A stretch of DNA of 64,000 nucleotides from CAYYFX01 sp964571855 (GCA_964571855.1 CAZNDO010000003.1:124001-188000), one strand, 5' to 3'. Counted from the stretch's first letter, positions 50,836-60,207 are shown. Program-made: numbers and translations. The notes: a model not told the origin generated them from the letters alone.

Positions 50836-51264
50836 ATGGCGGGCGGCATGTTCCTCAAGCTGGGCGAGGACGCGAAGTTCCGCGGCGGGTGCACCGCCTC
50901 GGGCCACGCGGGCTGGATCGAGTTGCAGCACGTGTCGTGGGGGTGGCACGAATCCCGCGATCCTGGCGGAACGCGAACGCCCGTCCCCGCGGCCACGGAC
51001 GTGTCCATAAGCACGGAGGAAGCCGTCGGCACCAACGCGCTGTTCCGGGCGTGCCTCGACAACACGAACTTCCCGCTCGTTCTCATCGACCTCGTCCCCG
51101 CCGGCGGCGCGACGCTGCGGTTCGAGTTGCGGAAGACCACCGTTCCGTCGATATCGACGACGCCGGGATCGGGCGGGAAGCCGAACACGAATGCCGTCCT
51201 GAAGGCAGAGCGCATCGCGGTGGCGTCCGCGGCGGTCGCGCCGGCCGGCCGCGCCGCCCCATGA
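50836..51264 (+). CDS. Orphan Hcp-like (type VI secretion tube) protein
   Basis: 142 residues from the ATG at 50836 (GGAGG at 50824-50828). The start MAGGMFLKLGEDAKFRGG, then GHAGWIELQHVSWGWHES, is the classical Hcp opening (MFLKI..G......H.G.IE...WSWG). DVSISTEEAVGTNALFRACL corresponds to the second Hcp sheet. No other T6SS gene (VipA/B, VgrG, ClpV, TssJ-M) is in the window. Its stop overlaps the 5'-nucleotidase start (ATGA). Hcp-fold proteins outside T6SS can be secreted ring proteins of unknown use, so a T6SS role is not implied. Confidence 0.7.
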   Translation: MAGGMFLKLGEDAKFRGGCTASGHAGWIELQHVSWGWHESRDPGGTRTPVPAATDVSISTEEAVGTNALFRACLDNTNFPLVLIDLVPAGGATLRFELRKTTVPSISTTPGSGGKPNTNAVLKAERIAVASAAVAPAGRAAP

Positions 51265-52736
51265 ACGCGTCCCCCGGCACCGACCGCCACCCCTCCGGCA
51301 GCGCCGCGCCGGCCGCCGCGCCGCCGGCGGAGCGCGGCGTGTTCTGCAACCGCACGCTGAACCTCCGCTCCATCCGCGCCATCGGCTACGACATGGACTA
51401 CACGCTCATCCACTACCGCGTGGACGAGTGGGAGCGCCGCGCGTACGAGCACACGCGGGCGCGTTTCCTCGAGCGCGGCTGGCCCGTGGAGGGGTTGCAG
51501 TTCGACCCCGCGTCGGTCACGCAGGGCCTCACCATCGACCTCGAGCTCGGGAACCTGGTGAAGCCGAACCGCTTCGGCTACGTGATCAAGGCGGCGCACG
51601 GGACGCGGCCCCTGGACTTCGACGGCATGCGCCGCGCGTACGCCGGCACCGCGGTGGACCTGTCCGAGCCGCGCTGGGTCTTCCTCAACACGCTCTTCTC
51701 GTACTCCGAGGCGTGCCTGTACGCGCAGCTCGTGGACCTGCTGGACGCGCGGCGCCTGGAGGGCGGCCTCGGCTATCCCGCGCTGTACGCGGCGGTGCGC
51801 GCCACGCTGGACTCCGCGCACCTGGAAGGCACGCTGAAGGCGGAGATCGTGGCGGATCCGGAGCGGTTCGTGGTGCTGGACCCGGAGGCGCCGCTGGCCC
51901 TCCTGGACCAGAAGCGCGCGGGCAAGAAGCTCCTGCTCATCACGAACTCCGAGTGGGACTACACGCGCTCGATGATGGCGTACGCGTTCGACCGTTACCT
52001 CCCGGACGGGATGCGGTGGCGCGACCTCTTCGACATCATCATCGTGTCCGCGCGCAAGCCCAGCTTCTTCACGGGACGCAACCCGCTGTTCGAGGTGGTG
52101 GACGAGGAGCGCAGCCTGCTGCAACCCACGTGGCGCGGCCTGGAGAAGGGCGGCGTGTTCTTCGGCGGGAACGCGGCGCTCGTGGAGCAGCACCTGGACC
52201 TCTCCGGGGACGAGATCCTGTACGTGGGCGATCACCTCTTCGGCGACGTGCACGTGTCCAAGTCGGCCCTGCGCTGGCGCACCGCGCTGATCCTGCGCGA
52301 GATGGAGGACGAGGTGCGCGCGCAGTCGCGCTTCCGCCCCACGCAGGAGTCGCTGACGGCCCTGATGACGCGGAAGGAGGCGATGGAGGCGGAGGTGTGC
52401 CGCCTGCGCCTGATGGACCAGCGCCGCCGCCGGAAATACGGCCCGCCCGAGAGTCCCGAGGAGGCGGCCGAGAACCCGGAGCAGCGCCTCGCCGAGGTGC
52501 GCGCGGAGCTCACCGCGCTGGACGACCGGATCGCGCCGCTCGCGAAGGCGGCCGGCGAGATCGTGAACCCCACGTGGGGCCCCCTGATGCGGGCGGGGAA
52601 CGACAAGAGCCTGTTCGCGCGGCAGGTGGAGCGCTACGCGGACGTGTACACCAGCCAGGTCTCCAACTTCCTCTTCGTGACGCCGTTCGGGTTCCTGCGC
52701 GGCGGCGGCCACTCGCGGCTTCCGCACGACATCTGA
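51261..52736 (+). CDS. HAD-IG family 5'-nucleotidase
   Basis: 491 residues. HAD motifs: I in AIGYDMDYTLIHY, II in LLLITNSEWDYT, III Lys in VSARKPSFF, IV in ILYVGDHLFGDVHVSK. The family is that of eukaryotic cytosolic IMP/GMP 5'-nucleotidase (NT5C2) and its bacterial relatives of 450-500 residues. A coiled-coil-like segment (EAMEAEVCRLRLMDQRRRRK) lies at ~380-450, and the C-terminus VSNFLFVTPFGFLRGG is typical. Coupled by 4 nt to the Hcp-like gene, an unusual partner. Confidence 0.92.
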   Translation: MNASPGTDRHPSGSAAPAAAPPAERGVFCNRTLNLRSIRAIGYDMDYTLIHYRVDEWERRAYEHTRARFLERGWPVEGLQFDPASVTQGLTIDLELGNLVKPNRFGYVIKAAHGTRPLDFDGMRRAYAGTAVDLSEPRWVFLNTLFSYSEACLYAQLVDLLDARRLEGGLGYPALYAAVRATLDSAHLEGTLKAEIVADPERFVVLDPEAPLALLDQKRAGKKLLLITNSEWDYTRSMMAYAFDRYLPDGMRWRDLFDIIIVSARKPSFFTGRNPLFEVVDEERSLLQPTWRGLEKGGVFFGGNAALVEQHLDLSGDEILYVGDHLFGDVHVSKSALRWRTALILREMEDEVRAQSRFRPTQESLTALMTRKEAMEAEVCRLRLMDQRRRRKYGPPESPEEAAENPEQRLAEVRAELTALDDRIAPLAKAAGEIVNPTWGPLMRAGNDKSLFARQVERYADVYTSQVSNFLFVTPFGFLRGGGHSRLPHDI

Positions 52737-52800
52737 CGATCCCCGCGGGGCTGACGCGGCGGCGCGCCCCTCTCGCCCCCATCGGCGGATCCGCCGCTTC

Positions 52801-52821
52801 GATCTGTCATCCTGGCAGATC
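52801..52821. repeat. Inverted repeat upstream of dnaK
   Basis: GATCTGTC and GGCAGATC separated by 5 nt; 7 of 8 positions pair and the eighth is a G-U wobble. It lies ~160 nt before dnaK, just after a second palindrome (52783-52796). Could be a hairpin ending the upstream gene or an operator. It is not a CIRCE element. Confidence 0.45.
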
Positions 52822-52982
52822 GCTCCCTGGCCGGCGGCCGGAGCGCTCCGCTCGGATATCCCATAAGTGATTGACTCTGAACGTGTTACACCGCCCGCCG
52901 CCGCTGCGGCACCCCCGGCACGGCCCTTGCGTTTCCCGCCCGCAGGAATCCAATCCTGTCCCACACCCGGAAGGGGGCTGTC

Positions 52983-54914
52983 ATGGGCAAGATCATCGGC
53001 ATCGATCTCGGGACGACGAACTCGTGCGTGGCGGTCCTCGAGGGCGGCAACCCGGTCGTCATCCCGAACTCCGAGGGCGCGCGGACGACGCCGTCGGTCG
53101 TGGGGTTCACGAAGGACGGCGAGCGCCTCGTCGGGCAGATCGCGAAGCGCCAGGCCGTCACGAACCCCAGCAACACCGTCTACTCGATCAAGCGCTTCAT
53201 GGGCCGCCGCTACGACGAGTGCGCGGCGGAGATCGCGAACGTCCCGTACAAGGTCGTGAAGGGCGCGAACGCGGACGCGCGCGTGGACATCGCCGGCAAG
53301 ACCTACTCCCCGCCGGAGATCAGCGCGTTCGTCCTGCAGAAGATGAAGAAGACGGCGGAGGACTACCTGGGCCACGAGGTGACCGAGGCGGTCATCACGG
53401 TTCCCGCGTACTTCAACGATGCGCAGCGGCAGGCCACGAAGGACGCCGGCCGCATCGCCGGCCTGGACGTGAAGCGCATCATCAACGAGCCGACGGCGGC
53501 GTCCCTGGCGTACGGCCTGGACAAGAAGAAGGACGAGAAGATCGCCGTGTTCGACCTCGGCGGCGGCACCTTCGACATCTCCATCCTGGAGATCGGCGAC
53601 GGCGTCTTCGAGGTGAAGTCCACGAACGGCGACACCCACCTCGGCGGCGACGACTTCGACAAGGCCATCATCGACTGGCTGGCCGCGGAGTTCATGAAGG
53701 ACAACCCGGGCATCGACCTGCGCAAGGACCCCATGGCGCTCCAGCGGCTGAAGGAGGCCGCGGAGAAGGCGAAGATGGAGCTGTCCACGACCACCGAGAC
53801 GGACGTGAACCTCCCGTTCGTCACCGCGGACGCCACCGGGCCGAAGCACCTGAACGTGAAGCTGTCGCGCGCGCAGTTCGAGCGCATCTGCGAGAAGCTG
53901 TTCGACCGCCTGAAGGACCCGTGCCTGGCGGCACTGGCGGACGCGAAGCTCACGCCGGCGCAGATCGACGAGATCGTGCTGGTGGGCGGCGCCACGCGCA
54001 TCCCGCGGGTGCAGCAGATCGCGAAGGAGATCTTCGGCAAGGAGCCGCACCGCGGCGTGAACCCGGACGAGGTCGTGGCGGTGGGCGCGGCGATCCAGGG
54101 CGGCGTGCTCTCCGGCGAGCAGAAGGACGTGCTCCTGCTGGACGTGACGCCGCTGTCGCTCGGCATCGAGACGCTCGGCGGCGTGTCCACGAAGCTGATC
54201 GAGCGGAACACCACGATCCCCGTGCGCAAGAGCCAGGTCTTCTCCACGGCGTCGGACAACCAGCCCGAGGTGGAGATCCACGTGCTGCAGGGCGAGCGCG
54301 AGATGGCCGTGGACAACAAGTCCCTCGGCAAGTTCCACCTCCAGGGCCTGCCGCCGGCGCCGCGCGGCATGCCGCAGATCGAGGTCACGTTCGACATCGA
54401 CGCGAACGGCATCATGCACGTGACCGCGAAGGACAAGGCCACGAGCAAGGAGCAGTCCATCCGGATCGAGTCCTCCAGCGGGCTCTCGGACGCCGAGATC
54501 CAGAAGATGGTGAAGGACGCCGAGTCGCACGCCGCGGAGGACAAGGCGCGGCGCGAGAAGGTGGACGCGCGCAACACGGCGGACCAGCTGGTGTACCAGA
54601 CCGAGAAGCAGATGACCGAGCTGGGCGACAAGCTGGACGCGGACGCCCGGAAGCGCCTGGACGAGGCGATGACCGGCGTGAAGGATGCGCTCAAGGGCGA
54701 GGACGCCGGCGCGATCAAGCGGGCCGCGGACGCGCTGCAGAAGGTGTGGCACGACGAGGCCGGCAAGATGTACGCGCAGCAGCAGGCGCAGCAGCAGCAG
54801 ACCGGAGGCGCCGGAGCGCCCGGACCGGAAGCGCCGGGCACGAACGGGGCGAAGGAGGAGGGCGCGGTGGACGCGGACTTCGAGGTCGTCGAGGACGACA
54901 AGAAGGTCAAGTAG
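52983..54914 (+). CDS. dnaK: Chaperone DnaK (Hsp70)
   Basis: 643 residues. Complete Hsp70: phosphate loop IIGIDLGTTNSCVAV, AVITVPAYFNDAQRQATKDAG (family signature), VFDLGGGTFDISIL, IVLVGGATRIPRVQQI, the linker DVLLLDVTPLSLGIETLGG, the substrate-binding domain and a Gln/Gly/Ala-rich lid end finishing in EVVEDDKKVK. It folds client proteins with DnaJ and GrpE, which are not encoded nearby. A TTGACT box (52871-52876) and an AT-richer patch lie upstream but no -10 at correct spacing. A strong hairpin follows. Confidence 0.98.
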   Translation: MGKIIGIDLGTTNSCVAVLEGGNPVVIPNSEGARTTPSVVGFTKDGERLVGQIAKRQAVTNPSNTVYSIKRFMGRRYDECAAEIANVPYKVVKGANADARVDIAGKTYSPPEISAFVLQKMKKTAEDYLGHEVTEAVITVPAYFNDAQRQATKDAGRIAGLDVKRIINEPTAASLAYGLDKKKDEKIAVFDLGGGTFDISILEIGDGVFEVKSTNGDTHLGGDDFDKAIIDWLAAEFMKDNPGIDLRKDPMALQRLKEAAEKAKMELSTTTETDVNLPFVTADATGPKHLNVKLSRAQFERICEKLFDRLKDPCLAALADAKLTPAQIDEIVLVGGATRIPRVQQIAKEIFGKEPHRGVNPDEVVAVGAAIQGGVLSGEQKDVLLLDVTPLSLGIETLGGVSTKLIERNTTIPVRKSQVFSTASDNQPEVEIHVLQGEREMAVDNKSLGKFHLQGLPPAPRGMPQIEVTFDIDANGIMHVTAKDKATSKEQSIRIESSSGLSDAEIQKMVKDAESHAAEDKARREKVDARNTADQLVYQTEKQMTELGDKLDADARKRLDEAMTGVKDALKGEDAGAIKRAADALQKVWHDEAGKMYAQQQAQQQQTGGAGAPGPEAPGTNGAKEEGAVDADFEVVEDDKKVK

Positions 54915-54938
54915 CGCGCCGGCACGATCGACGCGACG

Positions 54939-54966
54939 CGGGCGGTCCGGGGAACCGGGCCGCCCG
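54939..54966 (+). terminator. 12-bp hairpin with GGAA tetraloop after dnaK
   Basis: CGGGCGGTCCGG / CCGGGCCGCCCG with one U-G wobble and a GNRA-type GGAA loop, 24 nt after the stop. No U-run, but the stem is very stable. Confidence 0.55.
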
Positions 54967-55040
54967 TTCGCATGGCGGGGCGGCTTGCCGTCCCGCGCGC
55001 CAGCGTCCAGACTGGGCGATCCTCCGTCCGGAGCGTCGGC

Positions 55041-56477
55041 GTGCGGTCGTTCGAGCCACGCGATCTGGTGCGCGGCATGGCGCCGCTCCTCGCGGGCGCG
55101 GGCGCCGCGCAGGCCGTGGCGTTCGCGGCGCTGCCCGTCCTCACACGCCTGTACGAGCCCGCCGCGTTCGGCGCGCTCGCGTTCTTCGGCGCCGCCGCCA
55201 TGCTGGCCGGGCTCTGGATCTGCGGACGCTTCGAGCTCGCGATCCCCATCCCCGAGGACGACGCCACGGCGAAGGCGCTGCTGTCCCTCGCCACGCTCCT
55301 GGGGCTCGCCGCCGCCGTTCTCTCGGTCCCCGCGGCGCTCGGCCTCCGCGGGCTGCTCGGCGCGCAGGAGCGGTTCGCGGACGTGACGCCCTGGCTCGTG
55401 TGGATCCCGCCCAGCCTCCTCCTGACCAGCCTGTACCAGCCGCTCTCGTACTGGTTCACGCGCGCGGCGCGCTTCCGCGCCATCGCCCTCACGCGCGCGC
55501 TGCAGTCCTCCGCCACGGCCGCGGTGCAGATCGCGCTGGGGGTCGCGGGCGCGCTGGGGCCGGCGGGGCTCGTGGCCGGTGCGCTCGCGGGGCAGGCGGC
55601 GGCCACGGTCGCGCTGGAGGCGGCGGCGCGCCGCGACGCGCCACTCGCGGCACGGCTCCGCGGCAACCCCGCGCGGCTGCGCGCGCTGGCCTCGCGCTAC
55701 CGCGAGTTCCCCCTGTTCACGACGCCGGCCGGCCTGCTCCAGCTCGCCGCCGAGCAGCTCCCGCTGCTGCTCGTCCCCGCACTCTTCGGGCTGACGGTGG
55801 CCGGCGCGTACGCGCTACCGGCACGGCTGCTGCAGGCGCTGGTCCTGCTCGTCGCGGCGCCGGCGGCACAGGTGTTCTACCCGCTGGCGGCGCGCCGGCG
55901 CGGCACGGACCTCGCCGACGCCGCGCTCCGCACGCAGCGGATGCTGCTGGCGTGGACGCTGGCGCCCTCGCTCATCGCGGCGGCCGCCGCCGGGCCGGTG
56001 TTCGCCACCGTGTTCGGGGAGACGTGGCGCGGGTCCGGCGCGTACTTCGTGCTGCTGCTGCCGTGGTTCGTCACGGCCATTCCCTTCGCTCCGCTCTCGC
56101 AGCTGCCGCTCGTCCTGGAGCGACCGCGCACCGCGCTGCACGTACACGTCGCGGTGCTCGCGGCCTCCGTCGGCGGGCTGCTCGCCGCCGCGCCCTTCGG
56201 CGCGGAGCCCGCGATCCTGACGTTCGCGGCGATCGGCGGGGCCGCGCGACTGGCGTCCCTGGAGATCGTGCTCCGGAGCGCCGGCGCGTCGCCCGGCGCC
56301 GGGCTGGCGGTGTTCGCGCGCGCGTTGCGCTTCGCACTGATCCCGGCCGCCGCCGCCTGGGCGGCCGCGCGCTTCCTCTCCGACGAGCGCATCGTCACCG
56401 CGATCGTGGCGCTGCTCGTCCTCGCGCACGCCGCCGTGCAGCTCCGCGGCTTCCGGCGCGGTCCGGCCGTGTCGTGA
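55041..56477 (+). CDS. Oligosaccharide flippase family protein (second copy of the superfamily)
   Basis: 478 residues from the GTG at 55041 (GGAG 7 nt upstream). An ATG at 54972 is in frame but would add a non-hydrophobic, low-quality leader without a ribosome site. About 12-14 membrane segments; LVRGMAPLLAGAGAAQAVAF, LYEPAAFGALAFFGAAAML and GLTVAGAYALPARLLQALVLL are typical of Wzx-like proteins. It overlaps the asparagine-synthase-like gene by 4 nt, a pairing common in surface polysaccharide loci. Confidence 0.85.
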   Translation: MRSFEPRDLVRGMAPLLAGAGAAQAVAFAALPVLTRLYEPAAFGALAFFGAAAMLAGLWICGRFELAIPIPEDDATAKALLSLATLLGLAAAVLSVPAALGLRGLLGAQERFADVTPWLVWIPPSLLLTSLYQPLSYWFTRAARFRAIALTRALQSSATAAVQIALGVAGALGPAGLVAGALAGQAAATVALEAAARRDAPLAARLRGNPARLRALASRYREFPLFTTPAGLLQLAAEQLPLLLVPALFGLTVAGAYALPARLLQALVLLVAAPAAQVFYPLAARRRGTDLADAALRTQRMLLAWTLAPSLIAAAAAGPVFATVFGETWRGSGAYFVLLLPWFVTAIPFAPLSQLPLVLERPRTALHVHVAVLAASVGGLLAAAPFGAEPAILTFAAIGGAARLASLEIVLRSAGASPGAGLAVFARALRFALIPAAAAWAAARFLSDERIVTAIVALLVLAHAAVQLRGFRRGPAVS

Positions 56478-58054
56478 TCCGGCTCCTGCTCTCCGCGCCT
56501 TCCGTCTTCCCGTGGCAGCGCGCGGACCGCCTCGCGTGGCGAGGGCTGCCCCCGCCCGACCCGACCTTGGCGACCTTGCGCGACACGGACCCGGAGTCCC
56601 CCGGCGCGCCCGCCACCTGGACCGCCGCCCTGGCGCGCGCGGCGCCGCCCTTCGGCGCGATCCTCGTGCGGGGCGACGCGGTGCTCGCCGCCGTGGACCG
56701 CGCCCGCTCGTTCCCGCTGTTCTGGGCGGAGCACGACGGCGGGCTCGTCCTCGGCGACGACGCCCGCGCCGTGCGGGACGCGCTGGGCGGGACCCCGACG
56801 GACGCCGCCGCCTTCGCCGAGGCGCGGCTCTGCGGCTTCGTCAGCGGCACGGACACGCTGGATCCGCGCGTGAAGCAGATGCGCTCGGGGGACGTGCTGC
56901 AGTGCGCGACCGGCCGCGGCGGCCCGGGAGCGAGGATCATCGCCGCGCCGCTGCCGCCGCGCGACGCGCCGGACCCGCGCGCCTCCGGCACGCCGGAGGC
57001 CCTGATGCGCGCGACGATGGCGCGCACGCTCGAGTCGCTGGGCGGCCGGCAGCTCGTCGTCCCGCTCACCGGCGGCTACGACTCGCGCCTGATCGCGATC
57101 CTCGCGCGCGACGCGGGCTACGACCGCGTGCTGTGCGTGGGCTCGCACCGGGCGGCCGATCGCGAGACGACGACCGGGCGCGCGGTCGCGCAGCGCCTGG
57201 GCTTCGACTGGACGCACGCCGGCGCCGACCCGGACCGGTGGCGCGCCTGGTACGCCTCGGCCGACCGGCGCCGCTTCTACGACGCGACCGACGGTCTCGC
57301 CGCGCTCCCGCCGCTGCTCGAGTGGACCCCGCTCATGGAACTGCGCCGCACCGGACGCGCGGACGGCGACGCGGTGATCGTGCCCGGCCACTTCGGCCAC
57401 TTCGTCACGGGCTCCTCCACGCCGGACCGGCGCGGCCCGGCCTCCGCGACCGCGCTCGCGAACCTCGTGGCCCGGCGCCGGTACGCGCTGAACCCGTGGC
57501 CGGCGGACCCCGCCGTCGCCGCCGCCGCGCGCGCCCGGCTGGAGGCGGCCGCGCGCGAAGCGGCGCGCGACGCCGCCGACCTGGACGATGCGGTGGACCG
57601 GTGGGAGTGGCGGGAGTACGCGACGAAGCGCGAGGGCGCGGTCGTCCGGGCGTTCGAGTGGGCGGGCTTCGAGTGGCGGCTCCCGTTCGCGGACCCGGCG
57701 GTCGTGGCCTGCTGGCGGGCGGTCTCGCGGCGGGACCGGCTGGACAGCCGGCGGCACCACGAGCTGGTGGACCGTCTCGGGAACCGATGGCGGCTCCCCC
57801 CGGCCAACCCGGGACGCGCCCGGGCCGTGCGCCTGCGGCGCTGGGCGCGCCGCACCGGCCTCCTCGGACCGGCCCGGGCGCTCCGGCGGCTGGCGCGGCG
57901 GCTGGACCGCGGCGCGATCGGGCGGCAGGACGCGCCCGGCTGGGCCGCCCTGGTCGATCCGGCGGTGCTGAGGCGCTCCTACACGGGGCTGGAGGGCGCG
58001 GAGAGCTACCTGGTCCGGGACTGGCTCGCGGGTTGCGGAGGCGATCTGGTATAG
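56474..58054 (+). CDS. Asparagine-synthase-related protein lacking the glutaminase cysteine
   Basis: 526 residues from a GTG overlapping the flippase stop (GTGA). The N-terminal ~170 residues resemble the class II glutaminase fold of AsnB (AVDRARSFPLFWAEHDGGLVL, split) but the start is M-I-R-L-L, so the Cys2 nucleophile is missing. The C-terminal ATP-pyrophosphatase domain has the PP-loop as VPLTGGYDSRLIA (S/T-GGxDS). Homologues in polysaccharide clusters amidate sugar acids or make lactam-like products using other nitrogen sources. The exact reaction is unknown. Confidence 0.82.
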   Translation: MIRLLLSAPSVFPWQRADRLAWRGLPPPDPTLATLRDTDPESPGAPATWTAALARAAPPFGAILVRGDAVLAAVDRARSFPLFWAEHDGGLVLGDDARAVRDALGGTPTDAAAFAEARLCGFVSGTDTLDPRVKQMRSGDVLQCATGRGGPGARIIAAPLPPRDAPDPRASGTPEALMRATMARTLESLGGRQLVVPLTGGYDSRLIAILARDAGYDRVLCVGSHRAADRETTTGRAVAQRLGFDWTHAGADPDRWRAWYASADRRRFYDATDGLAALPPLLEWTPLMELRRTGRADGDAVIVPGHFGHFVTGSSTPDRRGPASATALANLVARRRYALNPWPADPAVAAAARARLEAAAREAARDAADLDDAVDRWEWREYATKREGAVVRAFEWAGFEWRLPFADPAVVACWRAVSRRDRLDSRRHHELVDRLGNRWRLPPANPGRARAVRLRRWARRTGLLGPARALRRLARRLDRGAIGRQDAPGWAALVDPAVLRRSYTGLEGAESYLVRDWLAGCGGDLV

Positions 58055-58055
58055 T
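58047..58055 (+). promoter_or_regulatory. Extended -10 element (TGgTATAGT) for the PHP-domain gene
   Basis: TG-n-TATAGT overlaps the stop codon of the upstream gene and lies 75 nt before the ATG at 58130. Best -10 match among the plus-strand genes; no -35. Confidence 0.45.
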
Positions 58056-58129
58056 CTTCCCGGTCTCTCCCCGTGCCCGACAGCCGCGTCCGGGGTCCGC
58101 GCTCCCGACGTGCCCGGAGGAATCTCCCC

Positions 58130-60187
58130 ATGCGTCTCCGCCTCGCCTCCGTCGCGTGCGCGTTCGCCGCGCTGGCCGCGGCGCCGGTCCCCGCGCCCGC
58201 GCAGTACAACCTGTACTTCGGGAACTTCCACGCGCACTGCAACCTGTCGGACGACGCCGCGGGACCGCTCTCCGGCACGCCGGGCACGGCCTACCAGTAC
58301 GCGCGGGACGTGGCGGACATCGACATCCTGGCGCTGACCGACCACACGCACTACATGAGCGCGCTCGAGTACAGCCAGCTGCAGAGCGCGGCGAACTCGT
58401 GGACGTCGAACGGCACGTTCGTGGCCATCGCCGCGCAGGAGCACGGCAGCCTCTCCACCACCGTGACCGGCGCGTTCGGCCACATGAACGTGTGGGAGGC
58501 GGCGCAGCTCATCAACCAGGACCTGTACCGCTACAACCTGCCGGGGACGTACCAGTGGGTCGCGTCGAACGTGGACGACACGATCGGCGCGCCGCTCGTG
58601 GCAGGCTTCAACCACCCGTACAGCGGGTCGGGCGCGGGGGTGTGGGACCAGTTCCACGACTTCCAGTACGACGCGAACGGCGACGCCTGCATGCGCTTCA
58701 TCGAGGTGCTGAACGGCAAGCGGACCGCGTCCTACGAGAACGAGTACTTCGAGGCGCTGGGCAAGGGCTGGCACATCGGCGCGCTGGGGAACCAGGACAA
58801 CCACGAGGGCAGCTGGGGCGACCAGGAGAACAACGTGGGGCGGATCCCGCTGACCGGCGTGTGGGCCCCCGCGCTCACGAAGGCCGACGTGCTGCAGGCG
58901 CTGGCGGCGCGCCGCACCTTCGCCATGGAGGTGAGCCCCGCCACGGACCGGATCTCGATGGAGTTCAAGGCCGACGGCAACTGGATGGGCTCGCAGTACT
59001 CCACGGCGGCGGACTCGATCCAGTTCCACGCGTCGGTGTCCTCCGGAAGCGGCATCGCCACGCTGCAGCTGTTCCGGAACGGGACGTTCATCAAGTCCGT
59101 GGGCATCGGCGGCGCGTCCGGCACCTGGGACACGTTCGACACGCCCGGGCCGGGGGATTTCCACTACGTGCTGAAGCTGAACCAGGCGGACGGCGACCAC
59201 GCGTGGAGCAGCCCGATCTGGGTGCACTCCACGTCGGACTTCTCGCTGCCGCTGTCCGCCGTGGCGCAGGACGACGGGAGCGGGTTCCCCACCCTGTGGT
59301 TCCAGAGCGTGACCGTGCAGGGCCTGGTCACGGTGGACACGGACTCGCTGAGCACGATCGACAACATCTTCTACATCCAGGACGCCACCGCGGGGCTGAT
59401 GGTGCAGCAGTTCGGCGTGCAGACGCAGCACCTCACGGCCGGGGACAACGTGCTCGTCACCGGCACGATCGACACGTTTCAGGGACAGACCTTCCTCAGC
59501 TCGCCCACCAGCATCCAGGTGCTGAGCCAGGGCGGCGACGCGCCCACGCCCATCGTGATCGGCACGAACGACCTGGCGACCGCGGGCGAGACCTGGGAGA
59601 ACATGCTGGTGGAGCTGCGCGACGTGGCGGTCACCGGCGGCACGTGGCCGGCGCCGGGCTTCGACGGCACGGTGACGATCGACGATGGCACCGGGCCCGT
59701 GACCCTGGTCATCGACAAGGACACGCCGCTGGACGACATGGGCGCCCCCGCGGAGCCCACGTTCTGGGTGCGCGGCGTGGTGGTGCAGCGCGCGCCGTCG
59801 CCGCCGTACACGTGCTGCTGGGCGCTCCTGCCGCGGTTCGGCACGGACATCTTCCAGCCGGTGGGCGTGGACGTGATCGAGCTGCCGAGCCACCACGAGA
59901 CCCGCGCCACCGCGCTGTTCCCGCCGCAGCCGAATCCGGTGCGCGCGTCCACGCGCGTGCGGTTCGACCTCGCCGGCCAGGGCACACGCCCGGTGCGCGT
60001 GGACGTCTACGACGTGAACGGCCGCCACGTGCGCACTCTCGTGAACGGGGCGCTGCCGCCGGGCGAGTTCGAGGTGTCCTGGGACGGGCGCGCGCGCGCG
60101 GGGAAGCGCGTGGCCGCCGGCGTGTACTTCGTCCGCCTCGACGCGAGCGGCACGGAGCTGAGCCGGAAGGTCGTGGTGCTGGAGTAG
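58130..60187 (+). CDS. Secreted CehA/McbA-like PHP-domain metallohydrolase with OB-like and FlgD-type domains
   Basis: 685 residues from the ATG at 58130 (GGAGG 9 nt upstream). Signal peptide ~1-24. PHP-fold metal motifs: YFGNFHAHCNLSDDA, ILALTDHTHYM, IAAQEHGS, VAGFNHPYS and GNQDNHEGSWG; this is the CehA/McbA (carbaryl hydrolase) type. Residues ~275-375 are Ig-like, ~385-570 an OB-fold/DUF5689-like region (VTVQGLVTVDTDSL, GDNVLVTGTIDTFQGQTFL) and ~600-685 the FlgD-type tail (PQPNPVRASTRVRFDLAG, GVYFVRLDA). Probably a surface-attached phosphoesterase or amidohydrolase; the natural substrate is unknown. Confidence 0.85.
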   Translation: MRLRLASVACAFAALAAAPVPAPAQYNLYFGNFHAHCNLSDDAAGPLSGTPGTAYQYARDVADIDILALTDHTHYMSALEYSQLQSAANSWTSNGTFVAIAAQEHGSLSTTVTGAFGHMNVWEAAQLINQDLYRYNLPGTYQWVASNVDDTIGAPLVAGFNHPYSGSGAGVWDQFHDFQYDANGDACMRFIEVLNGKRTASYENEYFEALGKGWHIGALGNQDNHEGSWGDQENNVGRIPLTGVWAPALTKADVLQALAARRTFAMEVSPATDRISMEFKADGNWMGSQYSTAADSIQFHASVSSGSGIATLQLFRNGTFIKSVGIGGASGTWDTFDTPGPGDFHYVLKLNQADGDHAWSSPIWVHSTSDFSLPLSAVAQDDGSGFPTLWFQSVTVQGLVTVDTDSLSTIDNIFYIQDATAGLMVQQFGVQTQHLTAGDNVLVTGTIDTFQGQTFLSSPTSIQVLSQGGDAPTPIVIGTNDLATAGETWENMLVELRDVAVTGGTWPAPGFDGTVTIDDGTGPVTLVIDKDTPLDDMGAPAEPTFWVRGVVVQRAPSPPYTCCWALLPRFGTDIFQPVGVDVIELPSHHETRATALFPPQPNPVRASTRVRFDLAGQGTRPVRVDVYDVNGRHVRTLVNGALPPGEFEVSWDGRARAGKRVAAGVYFVRLDASGTELSRKVVVLE

Positions 60188-60207
60188 CGGCGCGGGCCGC
60201 GCGGCCG

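Noticed and set aside
50836..51264. Type VI secretion system locus
   Set aside because: Only an Hcp-like gene is present; no sheath, VgrG, ClpV or membrane-complex genes.
52865..52982. CIRCE element or sigma-32 promoter before dnaK
   Set aside because: No TTAGCACTC/GAGTGCTAA pair and no CTTGAA-(13-15)-CCCCAT pair was found.
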